The notes under the pieces are model-generated. The model was not told the DNA's origin and did no database searches. It worked only from the letters and a program-made list of their open reading frames with translations. Source: Neobacillus bataviensis (lineage in GTDB: Bacteria > Bacillota > Bacilli > Bacillales_B > DSM-18226). From it: 64,000 bases of DNA. The translations under genes and the position numbers were made by a program. Where the stretch lies: NCBI RefSeq assembly GCF_019969725.1, contig NZ_JAHXYW010000008.1, positions 186,001 through 250,000 on the forward strand. Direction: 5' to 3'. Shown piece after piece: positions 7,349 to 15,967 of the stretch. How positions within the stretch are numbered: the stretch's first letter is position 1; each line of letters opens with the position of its first letter.

Positions 7349-9712
7349 TTAATCTTCGTCAATAGAAAGATCCTTAACAGGTAGTATTTCTTCGTCTTTG
7401 TGAGTCGGTTTCCGTAAATTAAACAATGCTTTCAAACAGAATAAAACTAAAATCAATACACCAATAAGGAAAATGGTGTCAGGCACCGCACGCCACGTTA
7501 AAATGGTTTGTACAATATCTTTTTGGAGGAAGTTGCTTGAACGGCTGGCAGCGTATCCATGATAGAATGCTTCTTTAATTTGCATGAAGCCGACAGGGAG
7601 TAACGAAACGAAAACCATTCCTGCTAGACCTACGTTCAATAAAATACAGCTGATTTTGATCCATTTATCATTCCAAGCTTCTGGTTTCACAATGTTTCTT
7701 AAAGAATAAAGAAGTACGGCTACGGCAAACATGCCGTATACACCCATCATGGAAGCATGACCATGTGTTGGTGTTAAGAATTGTCCGTGTTCGAAATAGC
7801 TTACTGCAGGCAAGTTAATGAGGAATCCAAGGACACCGGCACCTACTAAGTTCCAAATCGCAACAGAGATTAGGAACCAGAATGTTCCTTTATATGGGAA
7901 GATAACCCCGCCATCACGCATCATTTTATACTGTTCATATGCTTCTAAAATTAACAATGTTAATGGAATTACTTCTAATGCTGAGAACACGGCACCAAGT
8001 CCCAGCCAAACTTCTGCCGAACCGTTATAGTAGTAATGGTGTCCAATTCCGATAACCCCGCTGCCTAATAATAGGATTAATTGGAAGTACAATTGTCTGA
8101 CTGTAGATTTTTTCGTTACCAATCCTAATTGAACTAATAAGAAACCAATAACGACAACAGCAAAAACTTCAAAAATACCTTCAACCCATAGATGAATGAT
8201 CCACCAACGCCAGTAATCTGCAAAGGTAAAGCTTGTCCCTGGATTGATAAATAACGCGAAGATATAGAAAGCTGGCACTGCAATCGCAGAGTAGAATAAT
8301 AGATGGATAAGACCGCCCTTATCGGATTCTCTCTTAAGACCTGCTTTAACTCCTCTAAATACAATGAAAAGCCAGATTAACATACCAACAATCAGGATCA
8401 GCTGCCAAATACGTCCTAATTCAATATACTCCCAGCCGGTGTGGCCAAATAAGAACCATTGGTTACCTAATTTTCCATTCGCTCCAAGCCACTCTCCGAC
8501 CATACTGCCGCCAACAAGAACAACCAATGCCCAGAATAAAATATCTACTAATAAGCCTTGTTTCTTCGGTTCATAGCCGCCTACCAGCGGTGCAACATAA
8601 ATACCCATTCCAAGCCATGCTGTAGCAATCCAGAAAATCGCCAACTGCAGGTGGTAGCCTTTGGTAATATTAAATGGAAGAATATCGTGGATCCACTTAA
8701 TTCCAAAAAAGCTTTCTGGTTCGATATAATAGTGTGCGAGGAGCGCACCAAACATACATTGAACAAAGAATAGTACTGATACAACAGTAAAATACTTTCC
8801 TGTTTTTACCTGCGAACTAGTTACCGGCATGTTCCGTAAATCGATACGCGGGAATTTCCCTTCCTTATACGCTTCCTGCATACCAAATTGATAGCGATAG
8901 AAGAGATAAAGGATAACACCAATCATTAAAATAAGTATCGTAATACTAGCACCGCTCCACCAAATAGCAGAAAAGGATAATTGATTTCCTGCATCCTCAT
9001 AATAAGGCCAGTTATTTGTATAAGTGATCTTGTCACCTTGACGAACGGTACTTGATAGCCAAGCTGTCCAGAAGAAGAAATCTGAGATTTGGGTGATTTG
9101 ATCACCTTTTGCAACATAGGAACGGTCACTTTTTGGAAGATCCGATTCTTTAATAAGATTAGCCTTTAACCCCCAGCCATCACCCTTTGTAAATACCAGC
9201 TTATAATAGGCTCTAACTTTTTCAAGACCAAATACTTGAGCAGCAGTCAGCTTCATTGTCTCCTTGCTGCTGTCATAGCGATTTTTGCGCATTTCTTTTA
9301 TTACTTTATTTTTAATTATTGTTTTTTCGTCCGCTGCTATTGATGCATAGGTTTTGCCGTACTTTTCATTTGCTTTATAGTCCTGCATTCCTTCAGTGTA
9401 AATCTTTAATGCTTCAGCAGTATAATCTGGCCCCATATAAGAACCATGTCCTAAAACTGTACCATAATCCATTAATCCGTATTTTTGGAAAACCGCCTGG
9501 CCCCCCATAATTGATGCTTTTGTAAACAACACTTCACCATTTTCATTCGTAACCTCTAACGGTCTAGGAGCCTGCTCCTTAAAGATCCAATAGCCCCCGG
9601 CTAGAAGAACAGTGAAGCTAAGTAAAATAGTAATAATCAAAACGGATTTCAAAAGTGCATTTTTATTTGCCTTCACCGCTTGTTGTGATGAGGTCGTCCG
9701 CTGTAATTCCAT
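7349..9712 (-). CDS. norZ: Quinol-dependent nitric oxide reductase (single-subunit qNOR)
   Basis: This 787-residue membrane enzyme reduces 2 NO to N2O using quinol. The N-terminus has one helix (SVLIITILLSFTVLLAGGYW), then a long extracytoplasmic domain with GGQAVFQKYGLMDYGTVLGHG typical of qNOR, then about 12 helices of a NorB-like core. Histidine clusters are visible in KGYHLQLAIFW, WWIIHLWVEGIFE, IGHHYYYNG and PTHGHASMMGVYGM. No CuA subunit gene is adjacent, so it is the single-chain type. The start at 9712 (MELQRTTSS) is chosen because GAGAGG lies nine bases upstream; earlier in-frame ATGs lack spacing. It is divergent from the crp operon across a shared regulatory region. It probably detoxifies NO; no other denitrification genes are visible. 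Confidence 0.94.
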   Translation of the reverse strand: MELQRTTSSQQAVKANKNALLKSVLIITILLSFTVLLAGGYWIFKEQAPRPLEVTNENGEVLFTKASIMGGQAVFQKYGLMDYGTVLGHGSYMGPDYTAEALKIYTEGMQDYKANEKYGKTYASIAADEKTIIKNKVIKEMRKNRYDSSKETMKLTAAQVFGLEKVRAYYKLVFTKGDGWGLKANLIKESDLPKSDRSYVAKGDQITQISDFFFWTAWLSSTVRQGDKITYTNNWPYYEDAGNQLSFSAIWWSGASITILILMIGVILYLFYRYQFGMQEAYKEGKFPRIDLRNMPVTSSQVKTGKYFTVVSVLFFVQCMFGALLAHYYIEPESFFGIKWIHDILPFNITKGYHLQLAIFWIATAWLGMGIYVAPLVGGYEPKKQGLLVDILFWALVVLVGGSMVGEWLGANGKLGNQWFLFGHTGWEYIELGRIWQLILIVGMLIWLFIVFRGVKAGLKRESDKGGLIHLLFYSAIAVPAFYIFALFINPGTSFTFADYWRWWIIHLWVEGIFEVFAVVVIGFLLVQLGLVTKKSTVRQLYFQLILLLGSGVIGIGHHYYYNGSAEVWLGLGAVFSALEVIPLTLLILEAYEQYKMMRDGGVIFPYKGTFWFLISVAIWNLVGAGVLGFLINLPAVSYFEHGQFLTPTHGHASMMGVYGMFAVAVLLYSLRNIVKPEAWNDKWIKISCILLNVGLAGMVFVSLLPVGFMQIKEAFYHGYAASRSSNFLQKDIVQTILTWRAVPDTIFLIGVLILVLFCLKALFNLRKPTHKDEEILPVKDLSIDED

Positions 9713-9746
9713 TCCTTTCATCCTCTCATGTTTCATTACAGTCCGT

Positions 9747-9916
9747 ATTGTAACTTTCACAAGACTGTCACAAAGTGAACCACCTCATCTTTGTACTGTG
9801 ATTTTTAACACACTACTGAGAATTATTTTCATAAAGATCTTTTCAGCTATGACGGAGGTCACATATCTACTGTTACATCACTGCTACAATGTAACTAAAG
9901 TAATTACTAACATTAA
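9747..9916. promoter_or_regulatory. Divergent norZ / crp regulatory region
   Basis: For norZ, a minus-strand TACAAT (9747-9752) could be the -10. TCACAAAGTGA at 9769-9779 and TGTGATTTTTAACACA at 9797-9812 resemble CRP/FNR sites, the second imperfect in its right half. Toward the crp gene, GTTACAT (9872-9878) and ATGTAAC (9889-9895) form a perfect 7-bp inverted repeat with a 10-base spacer. ACTGTTACATCA (9869-9880) and TAACATTAA (9908-9916) recur upstream of the ba3 oxidase. The binding protein is not known; autoregulation by the adjacent CRP-like protein is a reasonable guess. Confidence 0.5.
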
Positions 9917-9926
9917 GGTGATGTTA

Positions 9927-10619
9927 ATGAAACAAGAGGACATTGAAAAAAGATTAGCGGCTGTTCCCATCTTCAAAGAATTATCCAACGAGGAACTGGC
10001 TCCATTCGTTAAGATTGCTCAGACGCGCTTTTATAAGAATAAGATGTATGTTTTTATGCAGGAAGACCCGCTAGATCGAGTTTTCTTTATTCATAGCGGG
10101 AAAATCAAAATTTATAAAACGGATTTTTCCGGCAAAGAACAAATTATATCGGTACTCGAGCCTGGTGAAATGTTCCCGCATGCTGGATTTTTCAGACAGG
10201 GAAATTTCCCGGCACATGCGGAAGTCATTGAAGAAGCCAATTTGATTGTTATCCCGATTGACAAATTTGAAGAAATTCTCATTTCTTATCCAGAGCTTTG
10301 TGTGAAGTTATTTAAAGTATTGGGTGAGAAAATTGTAGACTTGCAAGGAAGATTAGAAGCCCAGGTTCTTCATAATACTTATGAACAAATCATTTTACTG
10401 CTCATTAGATTGTGTAAATCCAATGGTGAAAAATTGGGAAAGCGCTATAAATTAACGACACAATTTACGAACCGTGAACTGGCCAATATGATTGGAACCT
10501 CCAGAGAAACCGTTAGCAGAGCCATCAATCATGTAAAGAAGAAGGAATATATCACCCAAGACCTTGACGGCTTTTATCACATTGACAGTGATGCACTCCA
10601 ACAGGAACTATTTTATTAA
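9927..10619 (+). CDS. CRP/FNR-family transcriptional regulator (paralogue 1)
   Basis: This 230-residue regulator has an N-terminal cyclic-nucleotide-binding-like beta barrel (about residues 10-125), a dimer helix (KLFKVLGEKIVDLQGRLEA) and a C-terminal winged helix. The recognition helix reads GTSRETVSRAI, which combines the CRP-type Arg-Glu with the FNR-type Ser-Arg, so TGTGA-like half-sites are expected. It lacks the N-terminal cysteines of FNR, so it does not sense oxygen with a classical Fe-S cluster. The start at 9927 follows AAGGTG with about six bases; the frame is open far upstream but without a ribosome site. It heads an operon of five genes. It closely resembles the protein at 22046-22744. 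Confidence 0.9.
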   Translation: MKQEDIEKRLAAVPIFKELSNEELAPFVKIAQTRFYKNKMYVFMQEDPLDRVFFIHSGKIKIYKTDFSGKEQIISVLEPGEMFPHAGFFRQGNFPAHAEVIEEANLIVIPIDKFEEILISYPELCVKLFKVLGEKIVDLQGRLEAQVLHNTYEQIILLLIRLCKSNGEKLGKRYKLTTQFTNRELANMIGTSRETVSRAINHVKKKEYITQDLDGFYHIDSDALQQELFY

Positions 10620-10640
10620 TAATAAGGAGTTGTTTCCCAA

Positions 10641-10874
10641 ATGGAACAAAGAATTATTGAATTAGATGTCCGTGAAGAATTAAAAAATAAAATCGAACCC
10701 TTCCAAAAAATAATGGAAGCTGTTAAAGAATTAAAAAATGATGATATTTTTATACTGCATGCACCTTTTAAACCAGTTCCCCTTTTTGCTGTACTAAAAG
10801 CAAAAGGTTTTACACATGAAGAAGAGGAAATTGAGTCAAAGCATTGGAAAGTAATATTTAGGAAAAAAAGCTAG
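10641..10874 (+). CDS. DUF2249 domain protein (77 aa)
   Basis: This is a small SirA/TusA-like protein of the DUF2249 family. It begins IIELDVREELKNKIEPFQKIMEAVKEL, then FILHAPFKPVPLFAVLKAKGF, the characteristic 'h.P..L...L...Gf' arrangement, and ends in a WKVIFRKKS strand. It lacks the cysteine used by TusA, so sulfur transfer is not expected. DUF2249 proteins commonly sit beside NO-reductase, NnrS-like and CRP/FNR genes, but their biochemical role is unclear. AAGGAG lies about 11 bases before the ATG. It is the second gene of the operon, 21 bases after the regulator. Confidence 0.82.
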   Translation: MEQRIIELDVREELKNKIEPFQKIMEAVKELKNDDIFILHAPFKPVPLFAVLKAKGFTHEEEEIESKHWKVIFRKKS

Positions 10875-10889
10875 AAGGGAGAGCTTACA

Positions 10890-11096
10890 ATGATATTAGA
10901 TAATCGGGGTTTAGAGCCTCCACAGCCTATGATGAGGACCTTAGCTGCTCTAGAAACCTTAGCCGAAGGCGAAGTCCTAACCATTATTAATGATCGAAGA
11001 CCGATGTTTCTCTACGAGCAGTTAGATGAACTTGGTTACCAGCAGCTAACAGAACAACAAAACGATGGAAGTTTTAAAATCGAAATCTTCCGCTAA
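10890..11096 (+). CDS. DUF2249 domain protein (68 aa), second copy
   Basis: This second, shorter DUF2249-like protein contains DNRGLEPPQPMMRTLAALETL, then GEVLTIINDRRPMFLYEQLDELGY, and ends in a KIEIFR strand. It follows the first copy by 15 bases and differs clearly in sequence, so it is an old duplication or a separate lineage, not a recent repeat. GGGAG precedes the ATG with good spacing. No cysteine is present. Two tandem copies suggest a heteromeric pair, but that is inference. The frame of the next gene opens within its last codons. Confidence 0.82.
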   Translation: MILDNRGLEPPQPMMRTLAALETLAEGEVLTIINDRRPMFLYEQLDELGYQQLTEQQNDGSFKIEIFR

Positions 11097-11109
11097 GAAG
11101 GTGAATACT

Positions 11110-12354
11110 ATGCTTCCTCAAAACATGGGAAGTGAAACGAATATTAAGCTTCCTTTTTCTTTTATTTTCTTTAGCTTACTTGCATTAGTATTTTCACAAT
11201 TAATTTTATTAATAAAGGGACAAATGATGATTGAAGGCAGCTTTAGAATCCCTGCCATTTGGTCAGCTGCTCACCTATTAGTCCTCGGATGGGCATTAAT
11301 GGCGGCCATGGGTGCCATGTATCAACTAGTACCCGTTGCCTTCTTAACAAAAATTTGGAATGAGAAATTCGGATTTATACAGTTTTTCATTACAGCAGCA
11401 GGAATAATAAGCTTTTCAGGCATGCTTTATTGGGCTCCGCAAAAAGCGCTTATACCAGGGATTCTAACACTATTGGGCATATTAATGTTTTTATTTCAAA
11501 TGTTTATGACATTACGAAGTCAGGCAAAACCCAATATCCTGGCAGCCTTTGTCGGCACTGCCTTGTTTTGTTTATTCGGTACTATCTTAATGGGAATCAC
11601 ATTGATTTATTGTTTAAAAACAGGGATTGGTGCCAATCACTATCAATCCATTTTTAAAACCCATTTATTAATGGGTATAACCGGCTGGTTTACGTTATTA
11701 ATATTCGGATTTTCTTATAAAATGGTTCCAATGTTTTCTTTATCCCATGGCTTTACAATGGTTCATGCAAAATATGTCTTTGGAATCTATATGACAGGTT
11801 TAGCCATTACAGCTATTTCCTTTTTCACCGATTATACTTTTTTATTAAAAATTGGTATTTTCCTACTTTTTGCAGGATTTTCGATTTTCAGCTGGCATAT
11901 TAGCTTAATCATCAAAAAACGTTTAAAGAAAAAACTCGATAAACCGTTTACCATTGCATTAACAGCGATTGTTTTTGGAAATCTCATTCATCTTGCTGCT
12001 TTTATCCTAATATTGAGCACGCATTTTTCAACTCTAGTTGGGCCGCTTGTATATGCATATCTACTCCTCTGGATTGTATTAAGCATTGTCGGGTACTTAT
12101 TTAAAATTGTTCCATTTTTATGGTGGACCTACAAATATAGTAAGGAAATCGGCAAATCAAAGGTTCCTTCCTTGAAGGAAATGATGGATGAGAAAGTAGT
12201 TGTTCCATTATTTTTAAGCTTTATTATCGCAGTGATCGCCGTATTTTCTTCACTTGCTTTTAAATCGGCGCTGCTTTTTAACATCGGCCAGAGTATTCTT
12301 TCAATTATATTTATATTGATTGCCATTTGTATTTTAAGAGTCTTAAAAAAATAG
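11110..12354 (+). CDS. Haem-copper oxidase subunit I-like / NnrS-like membrane protein
   Basis: This 414-residue protein has about 12 predicted membrane helices and no soluble domain. It carries AAHLLVLGWALMAAMGAMYQLVPV (His55), the pattern 'H..L.GW...MGA.YQLVP' seen in CbaA/NorB-like and NnrS-like proteins, and FKTHLLMGITGWFTLLIFGFS. Further histidines occur in FSLSHGFTMVHAKY, FGNLIHLAAF and LSTHFST. The tight cluster of CuB histidines of true oxidases was not found, so it is probably not an oxidase itself. It may bind haem and support NO resistance, as suggested for NnrS. The start at 11110 follows GAAGGTG; the longer frame overlapping the previous gene is rejected. Confidence 0.72.
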   Translation: MLPQNMGSETNIKLPFSFIFFSLLALVFSQLILLIKGQMMIEGSFRIPAIWSAAHLLVLGWALMAAMGAMYQLVPVAFLTKIWNEKFGFIQFFITAAGIISFSGMLYWAPQKALIPGILTLLGILMFLFQMFMTLRSQAKPNILAAFVGTALFCLFGTILMGITLIYCLKTGIGANHYQSIFKTHLLMGITGWFTLLIFGFSYKMVPMFSLSHGFTMVHAKYVFGIYMTGLAITAISFFTDYTFLLKIGIFLLFAGFSIFSWHISLIIKKRLKKKLDKPFTIALTAIVFGNLIHLAAFILILSTHFSTLVGPLVYAYLLLWIVLSIVGYLFKIVPFLWWTYKYSKEIGKSKVPSLKEMMDEKVVVPLFLSFIIAVIAVFSSLAFKSALLFNIGQSILSIIFILIAICILRVLKK

Positions 12355-12365
12355 GAGTGTTGAAA

Positions 12366-12665
12366 ATGAATTTAAGAGAAAAGATCGATAGTCAGTTAAA
12401 AAGTGTTTATGACCCTGAATTAAATATTAACGTTATAGATTTAGGATTAATTTATAATATCGAGATTACAGAAGAAAATGATGTTACGATTACTATGACA
12501 CTTACAACACCCGGATGCCCGCTGCATGACAGCATTACAAGCGGAGTACGTTACTCCATAAATGGAATTGAAGAAACAAGAAATGTAGCGGTCAATCTCG
12601 TCTGGGAGCCAGCTTGGTCCCCTGAAAAAATGACACCCGAAGGACTTAGATTACTCGGACGGTAA
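12366..12665 (+). CDS. MIP18/DUF59-family iron-sulfur assembly factor
   Basis: This 99-residue protein has the DUF59 fold signature: VYDPELNINVIDLGLIYNIEI, then TMTLTTPGCPLHDSI with the conserved cysteine, and NLVWEPAWSPEKMT near the C-terminus. SufT and PaaD belong to this family and help insert Fe-S clusters into client proteins. As the last gene of the crp operon it may mature or repair clusters damaged by NO, an inference from context. AGGAG lies about nine bases before the ATG at 12366; the longer frame overlapping the previous gene is not used. Confidence 0.88.
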   Translation: MNLREKIDSQLKSVYDPELNINVIDLGLIYNIEITEENDVTITMTLTTPGCPLHDSITSGVRYSINGIEETRNVAVNLVWEPAWSPEKMTPEGLRLLGR

Positions 12666-12670
12666 ATAAA

Positions 12671-12705
12671 ACGGAAGCACCGTTAATTGGGTGCTTCCGT
12701 TTTCT
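12671..12705. terminator. Terminator of the crp operon
   Basis: ACGGAAGCACC (12671-12681) pairs perfectly with GGTGCTTCCGT (12690-12700) and is followed by TTTTCTTATT. The A-rich left side lets it also serve the converging helicase gene. Confidence 0.92.
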
Positions 12706-14630
12706 TATTCCTCTATTGCCTTAGTTGGTAAAACATCTTTTATTTTTGTTAATACGTTGTTGTCGATGTTTCCATCTAATAAAATATGAACCGTTCCCTT
12801 ATCCTGTTCACTTCTAATTAATCGCCCAATTCCCTGCCGCAAGCGAAGCAGCATATATGGTAAATCCACCTCTGAAAAAGGATCCACAACTCCCTCTCTT
12901 TTTGCCGTAAAGACAGGATCATGAGGAGGATACGGCAGTGAAAAAATCAATACATTTTCAAGTGATCTGCCTGGAATGTCAAGTCCTTCCCATAGATGAA
13001 TAGAACAAAGGACCGCATGTTCGTCATTTTGAAATTTTGAAACAAGGGTGCTGATTTCTTCATCCCCTTCGAAATAAACGGGATACGGAATTGAGCCTTT
13101 TAATCTTTGTTTTAGCAGCATCATTTCTTCCTTTGTATTAAGAAGAACCAGTGCTCGTCCTTGTGATTCCCTAATTTGAGTGATTAGATAATCTATTTTT
13201 CCATTGATTGTTTCATTCTTGAAGTTTGGAAGATATGCCTTCATTTTCTCCTCATAATCGAACGGCGAAGCGACTGAAAAGGATAAATAATCCTGAACTC
13301 CAAGGCTTGCAGCTATATAATCGAACGATTTTTGATTAGCCAAGGTTGCCGATGAAAAAATAAATGGTTTTTTCTGCGAGAAAACCTCTTCCTTCATTAC
13401 CGTTTCAACCATTTTAGGCATAATGACAAGCGTCCGTTCCCCTGCATTTTCTTCAAACCAAGTAATTCCATTTACTTCTTGGAGAAAAAGCGATAATGAA
13501 TGAGTAATTTGCTCTAAATATTCCTCAACAATTTTTAAGTCATATTCATTGATTACATATAATTCACTCTCAAACACCAGCTCTTCTTCTAATGTTTGAA
13601 GGGTAGAAAGTAATTTCCGGCAGGTTTTTAATACTAATGCATGTTTAGTAATTATCTGTTTTTCGGATCCTTGCGAATAGGAGGAGAAGCTTGATATCGC
13701 ATCAAAAAATGCTTCGTTTTCTAGTAATGCTTCTTCAATCGTATACAAGGTTTTTTCTCGAACTTCATTTTCCATTAACCGGGTAAGCAGCGTCTCTAAT
13801 GTATAATCAGTAAAACGGTAGCTCAAGGCTTTTTGTGCAGCATATTCGAGTAGATGACCTTCATCAAAGACGACAGCCGAATGTTCTGGCAGGAGGGCCA
13901 ATTGTCCTTCACGCTTTCGTGATTCTTTTGTCCATATATGCTCCATATAAAAATCGTGTGAGCAGATAATTAAATCCTTAGCATGCCGGTAAAATTCCCG
14001 GTGTAATGTCAGGCCGCAGCGATGGCGTTTTTCACAGGAAAAACAATCCTGAAGGGCATCCCAATTGACTTTTCCCCAATGCTCATCTGACAATGCCGGA
14101 TAATCCCTCCGGTCACCGTACTTCTCAAAATTCTGCATGGTACCACTGGCATGAACAAAATCAGGCAATTGTTCATAAATATTGGCAATACCTTCTGAGT
14201 AATCGTCACCCCTTGCAAGGTCCAGTTTCTTTAGACATAAATATTGGTCCCGGGATTTTGCCAGGCGCACATCAACCTCCAGACCTAGGACCTTTTCTAA
14301 TTTAGCAATATCACCTTCTTTTTTGACAAGCTGTTCAATTAAAGTCTCATCCGCACAGGCAATAATGGCAGGACGATTTGTATAGCGAGCATACATAATG
14401 GCGTAAAGTAAATAAACGATCGTTTTTCCTGTTCCTACACCCGCTTCCGCAAACATCACCTTTTTATCCTTGAAAGCTTTTTCAAGCTGGAAAGCCATAT
14501 AAATTTGTTCATCACGGAGCTCAAAGCCGGCTTCCGGCAAAATATCATAAAATAAATCGCCAATCCATTCACTCAACTTATCATAAAATGATTCCGATTT
14601 CGAAACTTCAAACGGTAGTCCTTGCTGCAT
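12705..14630 (-). CDS. ypvA: XPD/DinG-family ATP-dependent DNA helicase
   Basis: This 641-residue superfamily 2 helicase has Walker A EAGVGTGKTIVYLL near residue 65 and a DEGH box in AVVFDEGHLLEYA. Four cysteines lie between them (the YLCLKK cysteine, then DCFSCEKRHRCGL), matching the Fe-S cluster insertion of XPD-type helicases. Motif VI appears as RQGIGRLIRS. It probably unwinds forked or damaged DNA. GGAGGG precedes the ATG. The neighbours ypsC and rnpB confirm the ypvA locus of Bacillus. It has no exonuclease domain, unlike the dinG at 34629. Confidence 0.9.
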   Translation of the reverse strand: MQQGLPFEVSKSESFYDKLSEWIGDLFYDILPEAGFELRDEQIYMAFQLEKAFKDKKVMFAEAGVGTGKTIVYLLYAIMYARYTNRPAIIACADETLIEQLVKKEGDIAKLEKVLGLEVDVRLAKSRDQYLCLKKLDLARGDDYSEGIANIYEQLPDFVHASGTMQNFEKYGDRRDYPALSDEHWGKVNWDALQDCFSCEKRHRCGLTLHREFYRHAKDLIICSHDFYMEHIWTKESRKREGQLALLPEHSAVVFDEGHLLEYAAQKALSYRFTDYTLETLLTRLMENEVREKTLYTIEEALLENEAFFDAISSFSSYSQGSEKQIITKHALVLKTCRKLLSTLQTLEEELVFESELYVINEYDLKIVEEYLEQITHSLSLFLQEVNGITWFEENAGERTLVIMPKMVETVMKEEVFSQKKPFIFSSATLANQKSFDYIAASLGVQDYLSFSVASPFDYEEKMKAYLPNFKNETINGKIDYLITQIRESQGRALVLLNTKEEMMLLKQRLKGSIPYPVYFEGDEEISTLVSKFQNDEHAVLCSIHLWEGLDIPGRSLENVLIFSLPYPPHDPVFTAKREGVVDPFSEVDLPYMLLRLRQGIGRLIRSEQDKGTVHILLDGNIDNNVLTKIKDVLPTKAIEE

Positions 14631-14639
14631 GTTAACCCT

Positions 14640-14669
14640 CCAAAAAAAAAGCGCCCTAGACGACGCTTA
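14640..14669 (-). terminator. Probable terminator after ypsC
   Basis: A short hairpin pairs AGCG with CGCT around a C/G-rich loop and leads into a nine-base T run on the minus strand. The stem is weak, but the T run and its position between two minus-strand genes support it. Confidence 0.45.
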
Positions 14670-14688
14670 TAAAAGTTGTTTGTTAAAT

Positions 14689-15834
14689 TTAAGACTCACT
14701 TAGACGCGGAGGCTTTTTCCCCCAATATTGATAAAGGTCTGTTCGGATAAAACCGTTAAACAATTTTCTTTTCTTTGTTGCCGGCTTACCATAAAACTGT
14801 TCAAACTCTTCATTAGAAGTAAGGATATAAATGGACCACGTATCAAGTTTTTGAAACGCCTGTCCCATTTCTTTGTACATATGCTCGACTGCTCTTTTCT
14901 CACCAAGTCTTTCACCATATGGAGGGTTGCCGACGATCGTACCATATTCTTTATTTGTAGATATATCCTTAACTTGCATTTGCTTAAATTGAATTAAGTC
15001 AGCAAAACCAGCCTCAAAAGCATTCTCTTGAGCAATTTTAACCATCCGATGATCAATATCTGATCCGGTAATGTCGAGAGGCTGATCGTATTTGGCAAGA
15101 TCTTCTGCTTCATTTCGGGCATTATCCCAAACTTTGGCTGGAATCCATTTCCACCCTTCTGATACAAACTCTCGATTAAAACCCGGTGCGATATTTTGAC
15201 CAATCATTGCTGCTTCGATCGGAATCGTGCCTGAACCGCAGAACGGGTCAATAAAGGGCCGATCAGGCCGCCAATTCGTCAACATAACCAGTGCTGCTGC
15301 CAGAGTTTCTTTAAGTGGTGCCTCCCCTTGATCCGTACGGTAGCCGCGTTTATGCAGCCCCTGACCGCTGGAATCAATTGTGATCGTTACGACATCCTTT
15401 AATAATGCTACTTCAATCCGATACAATGCCCCGCTTTCCTCAAACCAGGAATTCCTTTTATAATGTTTTTTCATCCGCTCAACAATAGCCTTTTTTACAA
15501 TCGCTTGGCAATCCGAAACACTAAAGAGCTTTGATTTAACCGACTTCCCAATGACTGGAAATTCCGCATCCTCTGGCAGGAATTGTTCCCATGGCAGGGC
15601 CTTAGTCTTTTCAAATAATTCATCAAAGGTAAAAGCTTTAAATTCACCAACCTTAATCTTAATCCGGTCAGCGGTTCTAAGCCATAAGTTGCTTCTGACA
15701 ATAGCAGATTCGTCCCCCGTGTATGTAACTTTCCCATTCTCTACTTGACATTCATAGCCAAGCGCTCGCACTTCTTTCGCTACTAATGCTTCGAGCCCCA
15801 TAGCAGCAGTTGCTATTAGTTGATATTTACCCAT
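14689..15834 (-). CDS. ypsC: RlmL/YpsC-type 23S rRNA (guanine-N2) methyltransferase
   Basis: This 381-residue protein has an N-terminal ferredoxin-like/THUMP RNA-binding region (to about residue 160) and a Rossmann methyltransferase domain. The SAM site is DPFCGSGTIPIEAAMIG, and motif IV, GNPPYGERLG, is the N-P-P-Y catalytic motif for exocyclic amine methylation. Enzymes of this type make m2G in 23S rRNA. AAGGGTG lies about six bases before the ATG. It is transcribed toward ypvA and lies just downstream of rnpB, as in B. subtilis. The exact target base is not deducible here. Confidence 0.9.
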   Translation of the reverse strand: MGKYQLIATAAMGLEALVAKEVRALGYECQVENGKVTYTGDESAIVRSNLWLRTADRIKIKVGEFKAFTFDELFEKTKALPWEQFLPEDAEFPVIGKSVKSKLFSVSDCQAIVKKAIVERMKKHYKRNSWFEESGALYRIEVALLKDVVTITIDSSGQGLHKRGYRTDQGEAPLKETLAAALVMLTNWRPDRPFIDPFCGSGTIPIEAAMIGQNIAPGFNREFVSEGWKWIPAKVWDNARNEAEDLAKYDQPLDITGSDIDHRMVKIAQENAFEAGFADLIQFKQMQVKDISTNKEYGTIVGNPPYGERLGEKRAVEHMYKEMGQAFQKLDTWSIYILTSNEEFEQFYGKPATKKRKLFNGFIRTDLYQYWGKKPPRLSES

Positions 15835-15920
15835 TTTTTCACCCTTAACTCTTTCACATAATTATACAGTATCCATTATTGGCTAAAATCGCTGAAAAAT
15901 TCAGAGTCTATCGAAACATA

Positions 15921-15950
15921 TAAAAAGCCCTCCTTAAAAGGAAGGCCGTT
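15921..15950 (-). terminator. Terminator of rnpB
   Basis: On the minus strand GGCCTTCCTT pairs with AAGGAGGGC and is followed by TTTTTATAT. It lies about 20 bases beyond the RNase P RNA 3' end. Confidence 0.8.
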
Positions 15951-15967
15951 ATATATGCACTTTACAT

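Noticed and set aside
9612..9926. 105-codon N-terminal extension of the CRP/FNR regulator
   Set aside because: It overlaps the norZ 5' end and regulatory region and lacks a ribosome site; AAGGTG correctly spaces the ATG at 9927 and the family starts there.
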